The notes: a model not told the origin generated them from the letters alone. Shown: positions 6,739-16,022, counted from the stretch's first letter. The stretch: 64,000 nt of DNA from an uncultured bacterium (GCA_905215555.1 CAJMQU010000009.1:1-64000); one strand, 5' to 3'. Made by a program: numbers and translations.

Positions 6739-9507
6739 GTGCACAAACTCTGGTTCCTATTACTGCTCCTGCTGGTTCCGACTATTCTATTTGCTCAAAA
6801 AACAAGAACAGTCAAAGGACAGGTGTGCACTGTGGCAGGGAACAAAGACAGTAAAGAGCCTTTGCCCTATGCAAGCATCGTCATTCTGGTCGGGAAAGAC
6901 TCCACTTTTGTAAAAGGAACTGCAAGCGATGCAAACGGTCGGTTCAATCTACAATTCATTCCACAAAAAGAGACAGAATACTTTTTAAAAGCTTCATATA
7001 CAGGAATGCAGCCCGTTTTCCATAAACTGGACAGCAAATCTACCAGCATCAACCTTGGCAGCATCCTGCTGGAAGAAGGCATTGAGCTGGGCGAAGTCAC
7101 CGTCAAAGGAGAAATTCGTGAAACAAGCCAGGTGGGAGATACTACGGTCATCAATGCCGCAGCCTACAAGACACCGGAAGGCTCATACCTCGAAACACTC
7201 GTGAAGCGTATTCCCGGGATGGAATATGACAGCACAAACAAGACACTGAAATACAACGGACTACCCATCAAGGAAATCAACGTGAACGGTGAAGCCTTCT
7301 TTGCCGGAGACAACCGCATGGCATTGGAGAATCTGCCCGTAAACATAATCAGCAAAATAAAAGTATACGACAAGAAGAGCAAACTGGAAAAGCTGACAGG
7401 AGTGAAAACCGGAGATGAAAACTATGTACTCGACCTCCAGACCAAAGAGGAATTCAACGGCACTCTGCTTGCATCGGGAAAAGCCGGATACGGCAATAAC
7501 AACAAGAAAGACTTCGACCTGCAGGGCAATTACTTTCAGAAAAACGGAACCAATCTCTCCATAATAGCCCATTCAGGAAATCTCGACATGAAAACCAGCT
7601 ACAAGGATAATATACAGGAAAACATTGCCATGAATTTCATGAAAAAATTCAATGAGAAGCTGAGTATCAACGGAAACCTGATGTATTATCATAATAATCA
7701 AGGCAATGAATCTTCAACATACAACGAGCAGTACCTGTCAAGCGGAAACAAATACCAATATTCTGCCGGCAACAACACGAACGGCAACCGCAACATAAAT
7801 GCAACAATGGGCTTGAGCTGGCAGATAGACAGCATGACTTTCGTTCATGCTTACGGTAACTTCGGCCTCATTCGCAATAATAGTGCCAACAGCAACCGCC
7901 AAGCCACATTCAATGAGAATCCCCACCTGAATATTCTGGACCCTTTCAGCAACATTGACAATGTGCCCGATGACCAAAAGGTCAATGACATTGGCATGAA
8001 CTCACTGATGAGAGGCGATCAGAAACGTTATTCCTTCCATGCCAACATCATGCGCCGACTAAACAAAAAAGGCAGTTCCATCGGTCTGACAGCCCAGTCC
8101 AATGGCAATGAGGGAGATAACGAGAACTTTTCCATCTCGTCAACCACCTACTATCAACTGAAAAACAGTGCCGGAAACGACTCCGTACTTTATCGTAACC
8201 AATATTCGTCCTCCCTTTCACCCAACAGGGCACAAGGTATCGGACTAATGTTCGTGCATCCTTTCACAAAAAAACTGCGTTCACAGCTTTCATATAACTT
8301 CAACTACAACGAGCAGCAGAACAACCGCAACACCTACGACCTGTCTACCTTTATGGAGGAAACGGCGGGACACCCCGGACTTCTGCCTTCCGGATATGAA
8401 GCACACTACATCGACAGCCTCAGCAACCGGAGCCGCAGTAACACCCTGCAACATGCAGTCAATATCTACCTTAACTACTCCGATACCATCTGGAACATAA
8501 ATCTCGGACTATCCGTGCAGCCCGAACGGCGCAGCCTGGACCAAAAGACAGGCTTACAGAAGGCTGATACTGCCATTCATTCTGTCGGTTTCCGCCCGAC
8601 GCTGAGAGTTTCATGGCAGAAAAAGAAAAACAGGATAACTCTGAATTATTTCGGAAATACGTGGCAACCCTCCTTATACGACCTGATTGCGCCAACCAAC
8701 AACAGTAACCCGCTGAACATCACGCGAAGCAATCCGGACCTGAAACCGACCTACGATCAGCATCTCCGGCTGGAAGCTCAGAATACCGATAAAGGTATCT
8801 TTGCCTCACTGAACTTGCAGAACAGAATCAACAGTCAGACCCGGGCAGTCATCTACAATCAGCAGACAGGCGGACGCGAAACGTATCCGGTCAATATAAA
8901 CGGGAACTGGAGTGCAAGCAGTATGCTGCGATATCAAAAGCGTATCAAAAGCTTTGGAATCAATGCCAGTGCCGGAGGTAATCTTTCACAGAACGTCGGA
9001 CTTATCAATGAGAATCAGACCGAACAGCCTGAACGCAGCACCACCCACAACACCAGGGCAAACAGCGAACTGCGTCTGTCCTACCAACCCAAATGGGGCA
9101 ACCTTGAATTAAACGGAAGATGGGATTTCCAGCAATCCACCAACTCGCTTTTAGAGACAAATACTTATACCCGCAATTACAACTTCGGAGTGAATAGCTT
9201 TGCCGACCTCCCGGGAAACATACAACTGAAGACAGATGCAAGTTACTCCTTCCGAAACGGTACGAACATAACCAAGGGAGAAGACGACCAATTGGTCTGG
9301 AATGCTGGCATCACGTGGCGTTTCCTGAAAAAGAAGCAGGCCGAACTGTCGGCCGACTGGGTGGATATACTCAGCCAGCAGAAGAATTATTTCCGCAACA
9401 CGATGGCTGACGGTTTTTATGAGCAACACACCCAACAGATAGGAAGCTATTTCATTATTTCAATGAAGTATCGTTTCAATCAGCCACTCCGCAAGCGTAA
9501 GCACTGA
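6739..9507 (+). CDS. Outer-membrane beta-barrel protein, TonB-receptor-like, with N-terminal carboxypeptidase-regulatory-like domain
   Basis: 922 residues. Signal peptide (MHKLWFLLLLLLVPTILFAQ), then a carboxypeptidase-regulatory-like beta-sandwich (about 22-110, with YASIVILVGKDSTFVKGTASDANGRF), a plug-like region (about 130-240, with LVKRIPGMEYD and INVNGEAFF) and a long barrel rich in Asn, Ser and aromatic residues. This matches the outer-membrane beta-barrel family found in Bacteroidetes, related to but distinct from SusC: no partner SusD is present and no clear TonB box is seen. The GTG start is forced by an upstream in-frame stop. It stands alone on its strand and converges on an AraC-type gene 18 bp away. 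Substrate unknown; it could import a nutrient or serve another surface role. Confidence 0.85.
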   Translation: MHKLWFLLLLLLVPTILFAQKTRTVKGQVCTVAGNKDSKEPLPYASIVILVGKDSTFVKGTASDANGRFNLQFIPQKETEYFLKASYTGMQPVFHKLDSKSTSINLGSILLEEGIELGEVTVKGEIRETSQVGDTTVINAAAYKTPEGSYLETLVKRIPGMEYDSTNKTLKYNGLPIKEINVNGEAFFAGDNRMALENLPVNIISKIKVYDKKSKLEKLTGVKTGDENYVLDLQTKEEFNGTLLASGKAGYGNNNKKDFDLQGNYFQKNGTNLSIIAHSGNLDMKTSYKDNIQENIAMNFMKKFNEKLSINGNLMYYHNNQGNESSTYNEQYLSSGNKYQYSAGNNTNGNRNINATMGLSWQIDSMTFVHAYGNFGLIRNNSANSNRQATFNENPHLNILDPFSNIDNVPDDQKVNDIGMNSLMRGDQKRYSFHANIMRRLNKKGSSIGLTAQSNGNEGDNENFSISSTTYYQLKNSAGNDSVLYRNQYSSSLSPNRAQGIGLMFVHPFTKKLRSQLSYNFNYNEQQNNRNTYDLSTFMEETAGHPGLLPSGYEAHYIDSLSNRSRSNTLQHAVNIYLNYSDTIWNINLGLSVQPERRSLDQKTGLQKADTAIHSVGFRPTLRVSWQKKKNRITLNYFGNTWQPSLYDLIAPTNNSNPLNITRSNPDLKPTYDQHLRLEAQNTDKGIFASLNLQNRINSQTRAVIYNQQTGGRETYPVNINGNWSASSMLRYQKRIKSFGINASAGGNLSQNVGLINENQTEQPERSTTHNTRANSELRLSYQPKWGNLELNGRWDFQQSTNSLLETNTYTRNYNFGVNSFADLPGNIQLKTDASYSFRNGTNITKGEDDQLVWNAGITWRFLKKKQAELSADWVDILSQQKNYFRNTMADGFYEQHTQQIGSYFIISMKYRFNQPLRKRKH

Positions 9508-9525
9508 TACCGTTTTGCCGGAGGT

Positions 9526-10371
9526 TTACACAGACTGTTTCTGCCGCAAAGCACGGGGAGAAGAACCGAAATTCTTCTTACAGAAATTGGAGAAATGAGG
9601 TAAGGATTCAAAACCGTATTTATAACAGATCTCGGAAATGGTGGCATCTGTATAGCGCAGCTCATAAACGATGCTTTCCTTGCGTTTTTCCATCATCCAC
9701 TCGTAAACGGGTTTATGAAAAACAGAGTTGAAGATGCGCCGGAAGGTAGTAGTGGTATATCCTCCCAACTGGGCAAGTTCCTCTACAGTCTTCACCTTAG
9801 CATGGTTTTGCAGGACAAAATACTGGAAAGAAGAAGTGTACTTAGAAAGTGGATGCACCAGCATAGAAAGGTCGTAGTCAGAATAAAACTGTCCGAGGAT
9901 GAAGGCAAGCTCTTTCATTTTCAGAGAAAGAAGTTCACGACAGATTTTCTTCTCTGCCAGATAGGACTTCGAAGCTTCCAGAAAGAAATTCAATTCAGAG
10001 GTTATCCTTAAAGGGAAGAAGATAAGCGGAGGGATTACCTCTGTCATAATATGCTTATAGCGTATTTCACAGAATAGTTCCGGCTGGTTGAAACGATAAC
10101 AAACACATTCGACATCTGTCAGGGCAAGAACCTCATACTTTGAACCAATGGCTTGAAGAATGAACTCACCGGCACGCAAAACAGTTCCCGCATACTCCTG
10201 ACTGTTGATAAGTGCCTCTCCTTTCAACAGGAAAATAAGAATATTCTCTTCACATTTTTGAGCTGGAAGGTGGAAGCCTCTGGAATGAGAAGCATACATA
10301 ATGGCATTGTCCACAGCTTTAGGACATTCCTGACATGGTATGGTCGCCCCACAAGCGTAGTAATCATGCAT
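9526..10371 (-). CDS. AraC-family transcriptional regulator
   Basis: About 281 residues starting MHDYYACGATIPCQ. The N-terminal part has cupin-like spacing (LIFLLKGEALINSQEYAGTVLRAGEFIL). The C-terminal part holds the two helix-turn-helix units of AraC proteins (VEELAQLGGYTTTTFRRIFNSVF and ISEICYKYGFESLPHFSNFCKKNFG SSPRALR, about residues 190-275). The open frame extends to 10434, but a full Bacteroides promoter (TTTG, 19-base spacer, TATTTTTG) sits between 10405 and 10435, so only the ATG at 10371 can be used. It contains several cysteines near its N-terminus (CGATIPCQEC), which might bind metal or sense redox; that is inference. It may control the convergent barrel gene or the fimbrial operon beside it. 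Confidence 0.88.
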   Translation of the reverse strand: MHDYYACGATIPCQECPKAVDNAIMYASHSRGFHLPAQKCEENILIFLLKGEALINSQEYAGTVLRAGEFILQAIGSKYEVLALTDVECVCYRFNQPELFCEIRYKHIMTEVIPPLIFFPLRITSELNFFLEASKSYLAEKKICRELLSLKMKELAFILGQFYSDYDLSMLVHPLSKYTSSFQYFVLQNHAKVKTVEELAQLGGYTTTTFRRIFNSVFHKPVYEWMMEKRKESIVYELRYTDATISEICYKYGFESLPHFSNFCKKNFGSSPRALRQKQSV

Positions 10372-10404
10372 TGTAGATTGAATGCTTTTGTTTGTTTTGT
10401 ACCG

Positions 10405-10435
10405 CAAAAATATGAATATTTTGCCGGGTAACAAA
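10405..10435 (-). promoter_or_regulatory. Full Bacteroides-type promoter of the AraC gene
   Basis: On the minus strand: TTTG (10432-10435), 19-base spacer, TATTTTTG (10405-10412). Both boxes and spacing match the Bacteroides vegetative promoter. The -33 box lies inside the T tract of the terminator of the upstream fimbrial operon. Confidence 0.8.
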
Positions 10436-10472
10436 AAAATCCCCGAAGACTTTGTGCGAAAAGTCTTCGGGG
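10432..10472 (-). terminator. Rho-independent terminator of the fimbrial operon
   Basis: A perfect 13-bp stem: CCCCGAAGACTTT (10441-10453) and AAAGTCTTCGGGG (10460-10472) with a 6-base loop. On the minus strand it is followed by ATTTTTTTGT. It lies 25 bases after the fimbrillin stop codon. Its T tract supplies the -33 TTTG of the AraC promoter. Confidence 0.92.
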
Positions 10473-10497
10473 AAGAGATTTATGGGATTATAAAAGA

Positions 10498-11514
10498 TTA
10501 TTCAACAGGGGGAGTAACAGGATTTAAAGGATCTGTTTCCGATTCACCCCAAGGTCCAACAGCTGCATCAAAGCTAACACTAGCACCTTGATTAGTCAAT
10601 TTCAAAGTATAACGTATCTTTTTACCAGCAGTCCACCCTGTAGTCCCCTTCAAGTCTATCGAAGAAGTTACTGCATCTGTAATAGCTGTATTACCATTAT
10701 AAACCTGATATATAACTTCTATAGTAGTTTTATCATCCTCTGTCGGCATAGTTTGTGGCATTAACATCAGTGCAGCATTCGCAGCACCTATTGAAATAGC
10801 CTCAGTACCTGTTACAGACGGGTCACTTTTAAGGGAATATAGATAATTAACCGTTCCCGAAACATCTCCCCATTCATCATCTACTGCTCCAAAATTATAT
10901 GTTCCTTTATTAGCTACACCTTTCAATGTAATAGAAGTTATTTTATAAGTATATTGATCGGCTCCTTTCACAGAGAAATTTACTTGAGTCAAAGCATGGG
11001 CAAATGTAAGTAGTACAGAAGCATCATCTTTTGTCTTATTAGTCGCTTTTGCTACGACAAAGTCAGTTTGACTACTTACATCAGCCACTGTATAGGTAAC
11101 AGTTGGATATACCTGAGAATCAACCGGAGCATTATATACAAGAGTACCTGTACCAGGATTTGCATACGCAAAGAATTGAACTTTAGCATTTAATGGCCAA
11201 TAATATGGTCCACCAGTTACATTCCATTGAGAGTCAAAAGTAGCTTTCACATTAGACATAAATGACACTAGTTCACCGGCTGCTGTCACTTTATCCATAT
11301 CCTTATCACCAGTATTATAAGCATATACAGTAAAGCCAACATCAGTCTGTTTTAGAATATCAAGATCTGTTACAGCAGCTCTTGTAGTTTTACTTACCAC
11401 TGTCCCAAAGTTAACCTCCGCCTTTTCACCAGCCTTCTCAATTTCTTCATTCTGCGTGCAACCTACGATTGCCAAAGCAGCAACGGCTGCCAATAAAATC
11501 TTCTTCATAACCAT
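10498..11514 (-). CDS. Fimbrillin-family lipoprotein (Mfa-like)
   Basis: 338 residues. Lipoprotein signal MKKILLAAVAALAIVGC, with the lipobox cysteine near residue 19, followed by the TTRAAV stretch that resembles the Arg-cleavage region of Bacteroidales type V pilins. The body fits the fimbrillin family (FSVYAYN-type strand GFTVYAYNTG, YYWPLNAKVQFFAYANP, LLTFAHALTQVNFSVKG). Pilins of this class are exported as lipoproteins and polymerise by strand exchange after an outer-membrane protease cuts after Arg. Two adjacent starts are possible (11514 or 11508); the second gives MKK. Last gene of a three-gene operon ending in a strong terminator. It could be the stalk or a tip subunit; sequence alone does not decide. 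Confidence 0.85.
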   Translation of the reverse strand: MVMKKILLAAVAALAIVGCTQNEEIEKAGEKAEVNFGTVVSKTTRAAVTDLDILKQTDVGFTVYAYNTGDKDMDKVTAAGELVSFMSNVKATFDSQWNVTGGPYYWPLNAKVQFFAYANPGTGTLVYNAPVDSQVYPTVTYTVADVSSQTDFVVAKATNKTKDDASVLLTFAHALTQVNFSVKGADQYTYKITSITLKGVANKGTYNFGAVDDEWGDVSGTVNYLYSLKSDPSVTGTEAISIGAANAALMLMPQTMPTEDDKTTIEVIYQVYNGNTAITDAVTSSIDLKGTTGWTAGKKIRYTLKLTNQGASVSFDAAVGPWGESETDPLNPVTPPVE

Positions 11515-11548
11515 TTATTTTATAAGTTAATATATAATTTCTTTGTTT

Positions 11549-12508
11549 TCAATTTACGGGTAACTCCACATTCGTTTCATCATCCCAGTTTCCTACATCT
11601 CCACCGATTCCTCCACCGCCTCCGGGAGGCACTTCCACATCATCCACCTCTATTTCTTCATCAATCGGTATCTCTATATCCATTTCCGGCTCCTCTTCTT
11701 CCTCACCCGGAGGAGACGTAGGAGGTTCCACAGCCTCCGTAATATCCACCTTCTCTTCCTGAACCGTATTATCCACCTTTATCAGCAATAACTTCATCAT
11801 CACCCCACCGTCTGCACGGGTACTTGTGGACGTCGGCGCAGCGAAAGCCGAAAAACTGCCACGTATCATGTCCTCTCCCTTATCGGCCTCTACATAAATC
11901 GGCGCAACACTCAACGTACAGGCACCATCACTTATGCAATAAGAACCACTCATCCCAGCCACGTTGCAAACGATACTTGCCACGTTCTTCAGTCCCTTTA
12001 CTTTTATTTCAAAAGTATAGTGCCTGACTACCAACTCCGGCTGAAACTCCATCAACAGCACATTATCACTTTTTTCTATCTTCATATCTCTTCTACTTAC
12101 TACATACAAAGGGTCGGGTGCCCATACCATCTTCTCAGCGGTGTCAAGACCCGAGCAATATCCCGTATAAGCCTCAATCGTTCCATACGCTCCATCACCA
12201 CGAATCTGCACACACTCCGTATTATAATTGTAAATCACCATGTCATAATACCCCGGAGGCACTTTTACTTCACCCCCCTCAACCGACAGGTAACTCTCTA
12301 CCTTTCTTCCTTCTTCACTCTTCGGATAAAAGATGACCCGCATACCTTCGGGCAACTCATCCGCCACTCCTTTCCAATTGAGCTTTATCTGTACCCCGCT
12401 AACCGGATAATCATCCATTATATCTCTGAAGCTGCATCCTGACAGAAGCATCGATAGTCCGGATAGAAGCAACAGAAATACATATATCATATTTCTCATA
12501 GCCCTCAT
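11549..12508 (-). CDS. DUF5119-type lipoprotein, likely fimbrial accessory/anchor
   Basis: 319 residues. Lipoprotein signal with lipobox LLSGC near residue 25. The body resembles the DUF5119 family that accompanies fimbrillin genes (VKVPPGYYDMVIYN, YVVSRRDMKIEK, FEIKVKGLKNVASI). The C-terminal 55 residues are low complexity: proline and acidic blocks (PPTSPPGEEEEEPEMDIEI) then a glycine run (PPGGGGGIGGDVG). This tail looks like a flexible surface spacer. The start overlaps the stop of the upstream gene (ATGA, 12505-12508), so translation is coupled. The role as an anchor comes from gene order in other fimbrial loci and is inference. Confidence 0.75.
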   Translation of the reverse strand: MRAMRNMIYVFLLLLSGLSMLLSGCSFRDIMDDYPVSGVQIKLNWKGVADELPEGMRVIFYPKSEEGRKVESYLSVEGGEVKVPPGYYDMVIYNYNTECVQIRGDGAYGTIEAYTGYCSGLDTAEKMVWAPDPLYVVSRRDMKIEKSDNVLLMEFQPELVVRHYTFEIKVKGLKNVASIVCNVAGMSGSYCISDGACTLSVAPIYVEADKGEDMIRGSFSAFAAPTSTSTRADGGVMMKLLLIKVDNTVQEEKVDITEAVEPPTSPPGEEEEEPEMDIEIPIDEEIEVDDVEVPPGGGGGIGGDVGNWDDETNVELPVN

Positions 12509-13464
12509 CTCCTTCCCTTAATGAGCCATACCAAAGAGATTTTGGCCTTCGTAGGCCCCATAAAATGATAACGCCCACTACTTGTCCAAATCAAATCGCC
12601 CTCGTAAATGGTATACTTGCGGTATTCCGTCTCCAGATAACCGATTCCCACGCTGAACTCGACAGCCAGATGCCGGGCCAATTGGCGACTATAACCATAA
12701 GTCAGACCGGAAGCGGCATAGTGATCGCCCTGATACCCCTTATCTTGGTCAAACTGAAAATCGTACACTCCCCCTTCGGCATATACTCCCACAAAATGTC
12801 CCGTCAATCGGTCACGCTTCTTGCGGTTTCCCAGCCAAAGGCGAGCCTCAATGCCTCCCGAAAGAAGCTGATAACAAAAGCCACGCGCATTGTCCGACCA
12901 CCAGGGACACTTATATTCGACATTCAAAGACCACCGCCGTCCCACCGGCAATTCCACTTCCAAATTTGGAGCCAGTACCAAATCATACAGTAGATTGTTT
13001 TTTATAGCTAATACCGTTCTATCTTCTCTTTTTGTCTTATCTTCCATTGCAGCACGAACAGGCACCGGCTCCATTTTCAGTATCGGCAGACTATCTGCCG
13101 GCAACGACAATTTTATTATGAACCAACCATTTTCTATCTCTTTCGCCTTACCTATCTTCGGAAATATGTGTTCCGATAAATAATCCCAGGCTTTACCTTC
13201 ATTCAACCGACACAACAGCTTCATCAGTTTCCCAAAATCTCCGTAATGATATCTTATCAACATCAAAACTTCTTCCCGGTCCGGGACCTGCAGGTCGTCC
13301 GTTATCCACTGATAAACTTTTCCCCATGTTTCCGGTTGCAACATCCGGTCTTGTACTTTACAAGTATCAGCATGCACCGCATATCTTTCAGCACGCGCCT
13401 CTTCTTTTCCTAATATCAAAAAAAAGAGTATTAAGAGTATATATGAACCGACGCGAACCTCCAT
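12505..13464 (-). CDS. DUF3575 family protein of the fimbrial operon
   Basis: 319 residues with a hydrophobic N-terminal signal (GSYILLILFFLILG) and no lipobox. The C-terminal half matches DUF3575 (LAIKNNLLYDLVLAPNLEVELPVGRRWSLNVEY and WSDNARGFCYQLLSGGIEARLWLG), proteins that are thought to be outer-membrane barrels and that often precede fimbrillin lipoproteins in Bacteroides. The N-terminal 140 residues contain a domain with a KLMKLLCRLNEGKAWDYLSEHIFPKI segment, similar to the region found ahead of OmpA-like parts in related proteins. First gene of the operon, with a -7 element just upstream. Function in pilus assembly is inferred only. Confidence 0.8.
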   Translation of the reverse strand: MEVRVGSYILLILFFLILGKEEARAERYAVHADTCKVQDRMLQPETWGKVYQWITDDLQVPDREEVLMLIRYHYGDFGKLMKLLCRLNEGKAWDYLSEHIFPKIGKAKEIENGWFIIKLSLPADSLPILKMEPVPVRAAMEDKTKREDRTVLAIKNNLLYDLVLAPNLEVELPVGRRWSLNVEYKCPWWSDNARGFCYQLLSGGIEARLWLGNRKKRDRLTGHFVGVYAEGGVYDFQFDQDKGYQGDHYAASGLTYGYSRQLARHLAVEFSVGIGYLETEYRKYTIYEGDLIWTSSGRYHFMGPTKAKISLVWLIKGRR

Positions 13465-13484
13465 AACTTTGCTTTGTATAGAAG

Positions 13485-13492
13485 CAAAAGTA
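13485..13492 (-). promoter_or_regulatory. Bacteroides -7 element for the fimbrial operon
   Basis: On the minus strand TACTTTTG, 20 bases before the DUF3575 start. The closest TTTG upstream is 14 bases away, below the usual spacing. Confidence 0.5.
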
Positions 13493-13672
13493 TATTATAA
13501 GAATCACAAAAAATAAAGATTTCATAACTCTTTTTAAGGAGTGAAAGGTTCTGTGAAACGAATGAAACAGATTTGCAACTTTAGAGCAAACATTCCCGTG
13601 ATTATAGCTGCACAAACCTCTCTGTCTATTGCCTGAATACACTAATTACAGACAACCATCAGACTCTCGCAA

Positions 13673-13978
13673 GTGGATAATTATACCATTTATTTACTTC
13701 ATCAAAGCATCAGCTACTTATCCGAACCGTATCAAGCCCATATCTGGTCCGCAAAAAGGGAACCTTATACGGAGAAGACACGAAGAGAATACGAAGAAAA
13801 TATGGAGTTAGCACGAAAGAGGTATGGACCAGACCCGGGCATAAACATAGCAGTACACTATCAAAAAGACAACTCGTGTGCGAAAACAGTGAATATCCGT
13901 GAAAGAATTCTAAAAGAAATAGTAAACAGAAGCTCTAATTTGGAAGCAATACAGCAAACTGTTACATTTGCATTGTGA
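13673..13978 (+). CDS. Possible small hypothetical protein
   Basis: A 101-codon frame from GTG, or 58 codons from the internal ATG at 13802. The product is charged (YTEKTRREYEENMELARKRYGPD) and matches no family I recognise. Support for real transcription: a good rho-independent terminator in the same direction 38 bases after the stop (14017-14041). Against: no clear promoter, no good start, atypical position in a spacer. It may be a remnant of a larger gene. Confidence 0.3.
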   Translation: MDNYTIYLLHQSISYLSEPYQAHIWSAKREPYTEKTRREYEENMELARKRYGPDPGINIAVHYQKDNSCAKTVNIRERILKEIVNRSSNLEAIQQTVTFAL

Positions 13979-14016
13979 TTTTTTTCATAGTATTAGATTT
14001 AAGGTTAACAAAGGTT

Positions 14017-14041
14017 GGAGTACAGCGGTACTCCTTTTTTT
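14017..14041 (+). terminator. Rho-independent terminator
   Basis: GGAGTAC (14017-14023), AGCG loop, GTACTCC (14028-14034), then seven T. It implies a plus-strand transcript ending here, which could be that of the small frame at 13673-13978. Confidence 0.75.
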
Positions 14042-14310
14042 ATGCTCTATTGCCAAATATACTGCTCCGTCCAAAGAATATATCCACGCTCACCTATGTC
14101 CATCCGTTTCTTTTTCCAACAATCATAATCAGCTAATTATAAACCACTTGCCCTTCATATTTCAAGAATGCATTTCCAAAACTTACTGAATATATTCGGA
14201 AAGATTTTAGAATCCGTTTAGCATGGCTGCAACACAAAAAGCACATTTTGCATTCGGTTATTCCGGAAATTATTAATAATATTGCGACCTGATACCGTAA
14301 GCACAAGGCA
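14042..14310. other. Spacer with no recognisable gene
   Basis: AT-rich spacer between the terminator and the ECF sigma gene. I see no reading frame of note, RNA gene or repeat in it. It is the place where the regulation of the sigma operon would lie. Confidence 0.5.
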
Positions 14311-14318
14311 TACCTTTG
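14311..14318 (+). promoter_or_regulatory. Bacteroides -7 element for the ECF sigma operon
   Basis: TACCTTTG fits TAnnTTTG and lies 19 bases before the sigma factor ATG. No TTTG at standard -33 spacing. Confidence 0.5.
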
Positions 14319-14337
14319 AGGCCTAAATCAATAATAT

Positions 14338-14937
14338 ATGATTGGAAACGATGAAATAAGCCGATTACTACAATTACTGGCGGAAGGTTCTTTTCCGGCA
14401 TTCGAGAAGTTATACAATTTGTATAGCGGTAAACTGTACAACTTCATGATGCGCATTTCTTCCGGCAATCGGTATATGGCAGAAGAGGTGGTGCAGCAAA
14501 CGTTTATCCGCGTGTGGGAAGTGCGAGAGAAGATAGACCCGGCTGAAAACTTCATTTCTTACCTCTGCACCATAGCCCGCAATATGTCGATGAATATGTA
14601 TCAGCATCAGACAGTGGAATACATCTATACCGAATACTTGCTGAAAAGCAGTTCCGACCGCGACCACCAGACGGAAGAGAACACCGACCTGCGATTCCTG
14701 AACGACTACATCGACTCCCTAGCCGAAGAGCTGCCCCCTTCACGCAAGAAGATTTTCCTGCTCAGCAAACGCCGGGGCTATACCAACAAGGAAATAGCTG
14801 CGATGCTGGGCATCTCAGAGAGCACCGTCGCCACCCAATTGTCACTGGCGGTGAAGTTCATGCGCGAACAATTCATTAAGCATTACGATAAGCTGGTTCT
14901 CATCCTATGGGCCTTTTTTGTTAACGAAATGCAATAA
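14338..14937 (+). CDS. ECF-type RNA polymerase sigma factor
   Basis: 199 residues. Sigma region 2 (FEKLYNLYSGKLYNFMMRISSGNRYMAEEVVQQTFIRVWE, about 22-62) and region 4 with a helix-turn-helix (KKIFLLSKRRGYTNKEIAAMLGISESTVATQLSLAVKF, about 140-178). Of the kind paired with FecR anti-sigma factors and SusC proteins carrying an STN domain in Bacteroides: outer-membrane ligand binding is relayed through FecR to free the sigma factor. The next gene (65 bp on) is that FecR. It should drive the SusC/SusD locus that follows. Start at 14338 gives the usual N-terminus. Confidence 0.93.
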   Translation: MIGNDEISRLLQLLAEGSFPAFEKLYNLYSGKLYNFMMRISSGNRYMAEEVVQQTFIRVWEVREKIDPAENFISYLCTIARNMSMNMYQHQTVEYIYTEYLLKSSSDRDHQTEENTDLRFLNDYIDSLAEELPPSRKKIFLLSKRRGYTNKEIAAMLGISESTVATQLSLAVKFMREQFIKHYDKLVLILWAFFVNEMQ

Positions 14938-15002
14938 TAACGGTACAATTGGACAAGAGGATGGAAATAACTGTATACACATATAGAAATAAGTAAGAGA
15001 AG

Positions 15003-16022
15003 ATGGAAAAAGAATATTATAAGAACTTAGCCGAAAAATACTTCGCAGGAGACATCACAGAAACGGAAATCAGCGAACTGGCCGGATGGATACGCAACAA
15101 TACCCAATTGGCAGGATGGTGGGAGAAAGAATTTGAGAAGTCCTCCGCCGTCATCAGTCCCGCCCTGCGCGACAAGATGTTTGCCCGGATTAAGACGGAA
15201 ATCCTCAAAGAAACTTCCGAAGTTTCCGAGTCCCGCACCCCGCAGCAACCTGCCGTGAAGCGTACTCCGGGCAAAGTACCGGTTCCCGCCTGGGCAAGGT
15301 GGGCGGCTATGATTTGCATTCCCATCTGCATCGCCTTCTTCACTTACAACATCCTGAGTATCTCCAATGACGATAAAGCCCATTCACCCTTCATTGTGAA
15401 AGCCGACAAGGGCGACAAAGCCACTGTAGTTCTACCTGATGGTACAGACGTCATCCTGAACTCTGCCTCCCAACTCAGCTATCTGAACGATTTCGGAAGA
15501 AACGAACGCCGGGTGCAGCTGGAAGGGGAAGGTTACTTCAAAGTGGCACACGACACCCGCCGCACCTTCATCGTGCAGGTGGGCGAGTTGGAAGTGAAAG
15601 TACTGGGTACCGTGTTCAATGTCTGCGCCTACAGCAACGATCAGGATGTGAGCGTTGTCCTGCTGGAAGGAAAAGTCGGTATCCACACGCCATCCACTTC
15701 CACCACTCTCAGTCCGGGAGAAAAGATAAACTATAACAAGTCCACCCGCAAACTGAGCACTGAGAAAGTCTACCCTGACGACTACGTAAATTGGACGAAA
15801 GGCAACCTCTACTTTCAGAACGAATCTCTGAAGAATATCATGAAAGCCCTATCACGGGTCTATGACGTCACAATACGCATTGACTCATCCAAAATATCAG
15901 AAGAACGTTTCACCGGCACCATACCCGGTGGAGGTATACAGAACGCTTTGAACATTATCATGCTGACTTCTCCGTTCCGCTACGAGGTAGAGGATTCGGT
16001 CATTGTATTAAAGGAGAAATAG
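15003..16022 (+). CDS. FecR-family anti-sigma factor (DUF4974 C-terminus)
   Basis: 339 residues. A cytoplasmic N-terminus that should hold the sigma factor, one membrane helix (WARWAAMICIPICIAFFTYNIL, about 98-119), a periplasmic FecR domain (VVLPDGTDVILNSASQLSYLNDFG and RRVQLEGEGYFKVAHDTRRTFIVQVG) and a C-terminal DUF4974 module (LKNIMKALSRVYDVTIRIDSSKISEERFTGTIPGGG). It senses the loaded state of the SusC partner through the STN domain and controls the upstream sigma factor. Gene order sigma-FecR-SusC-SusD is classical for trans-envelope signalling in Bacteroides. Confidence 0.93.
   Translation: MEKEYYKNLAEKYFAGDITETEISELAGWIRNNTQLAGWWEKEFEKSSAVISPALRDKMFARIKTEILKETSEVSESRTPQQPAVKRTPGKVPVPAWARWAAMICIPICIAFFTYNILSISNDDKAHSPFIVKADKGDKATVVLPDGTDVILNSASQLSYLNDFGRNERRVQLEGEGYFKVAHDTRRTFIVQVGELEVKVLGTVFNVCAYSNDQDVSVVLLEGKVGIHTPSTSTTLSPGEKINYNKSTRKLSTEKVYPDDYVNWTKGNLYFQNESLKNIMKALSRVYDVTIRIDSSKISEERFTGTIPGGGIQNALNIIMLTSPFRYEVEDSVIVLKEK

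Noticed and set aside
10372..10434. Longer N-terminus for the AraC regulator
   Set aside because: The extended part covers the promoter boxes, so it cannot be in the mRNA.
14042..14310. tRNA or riboswitch ahead of the sigma factor
   Set aside because: No cloverleaf pattern or known riboswitch core was found on reading both strands.
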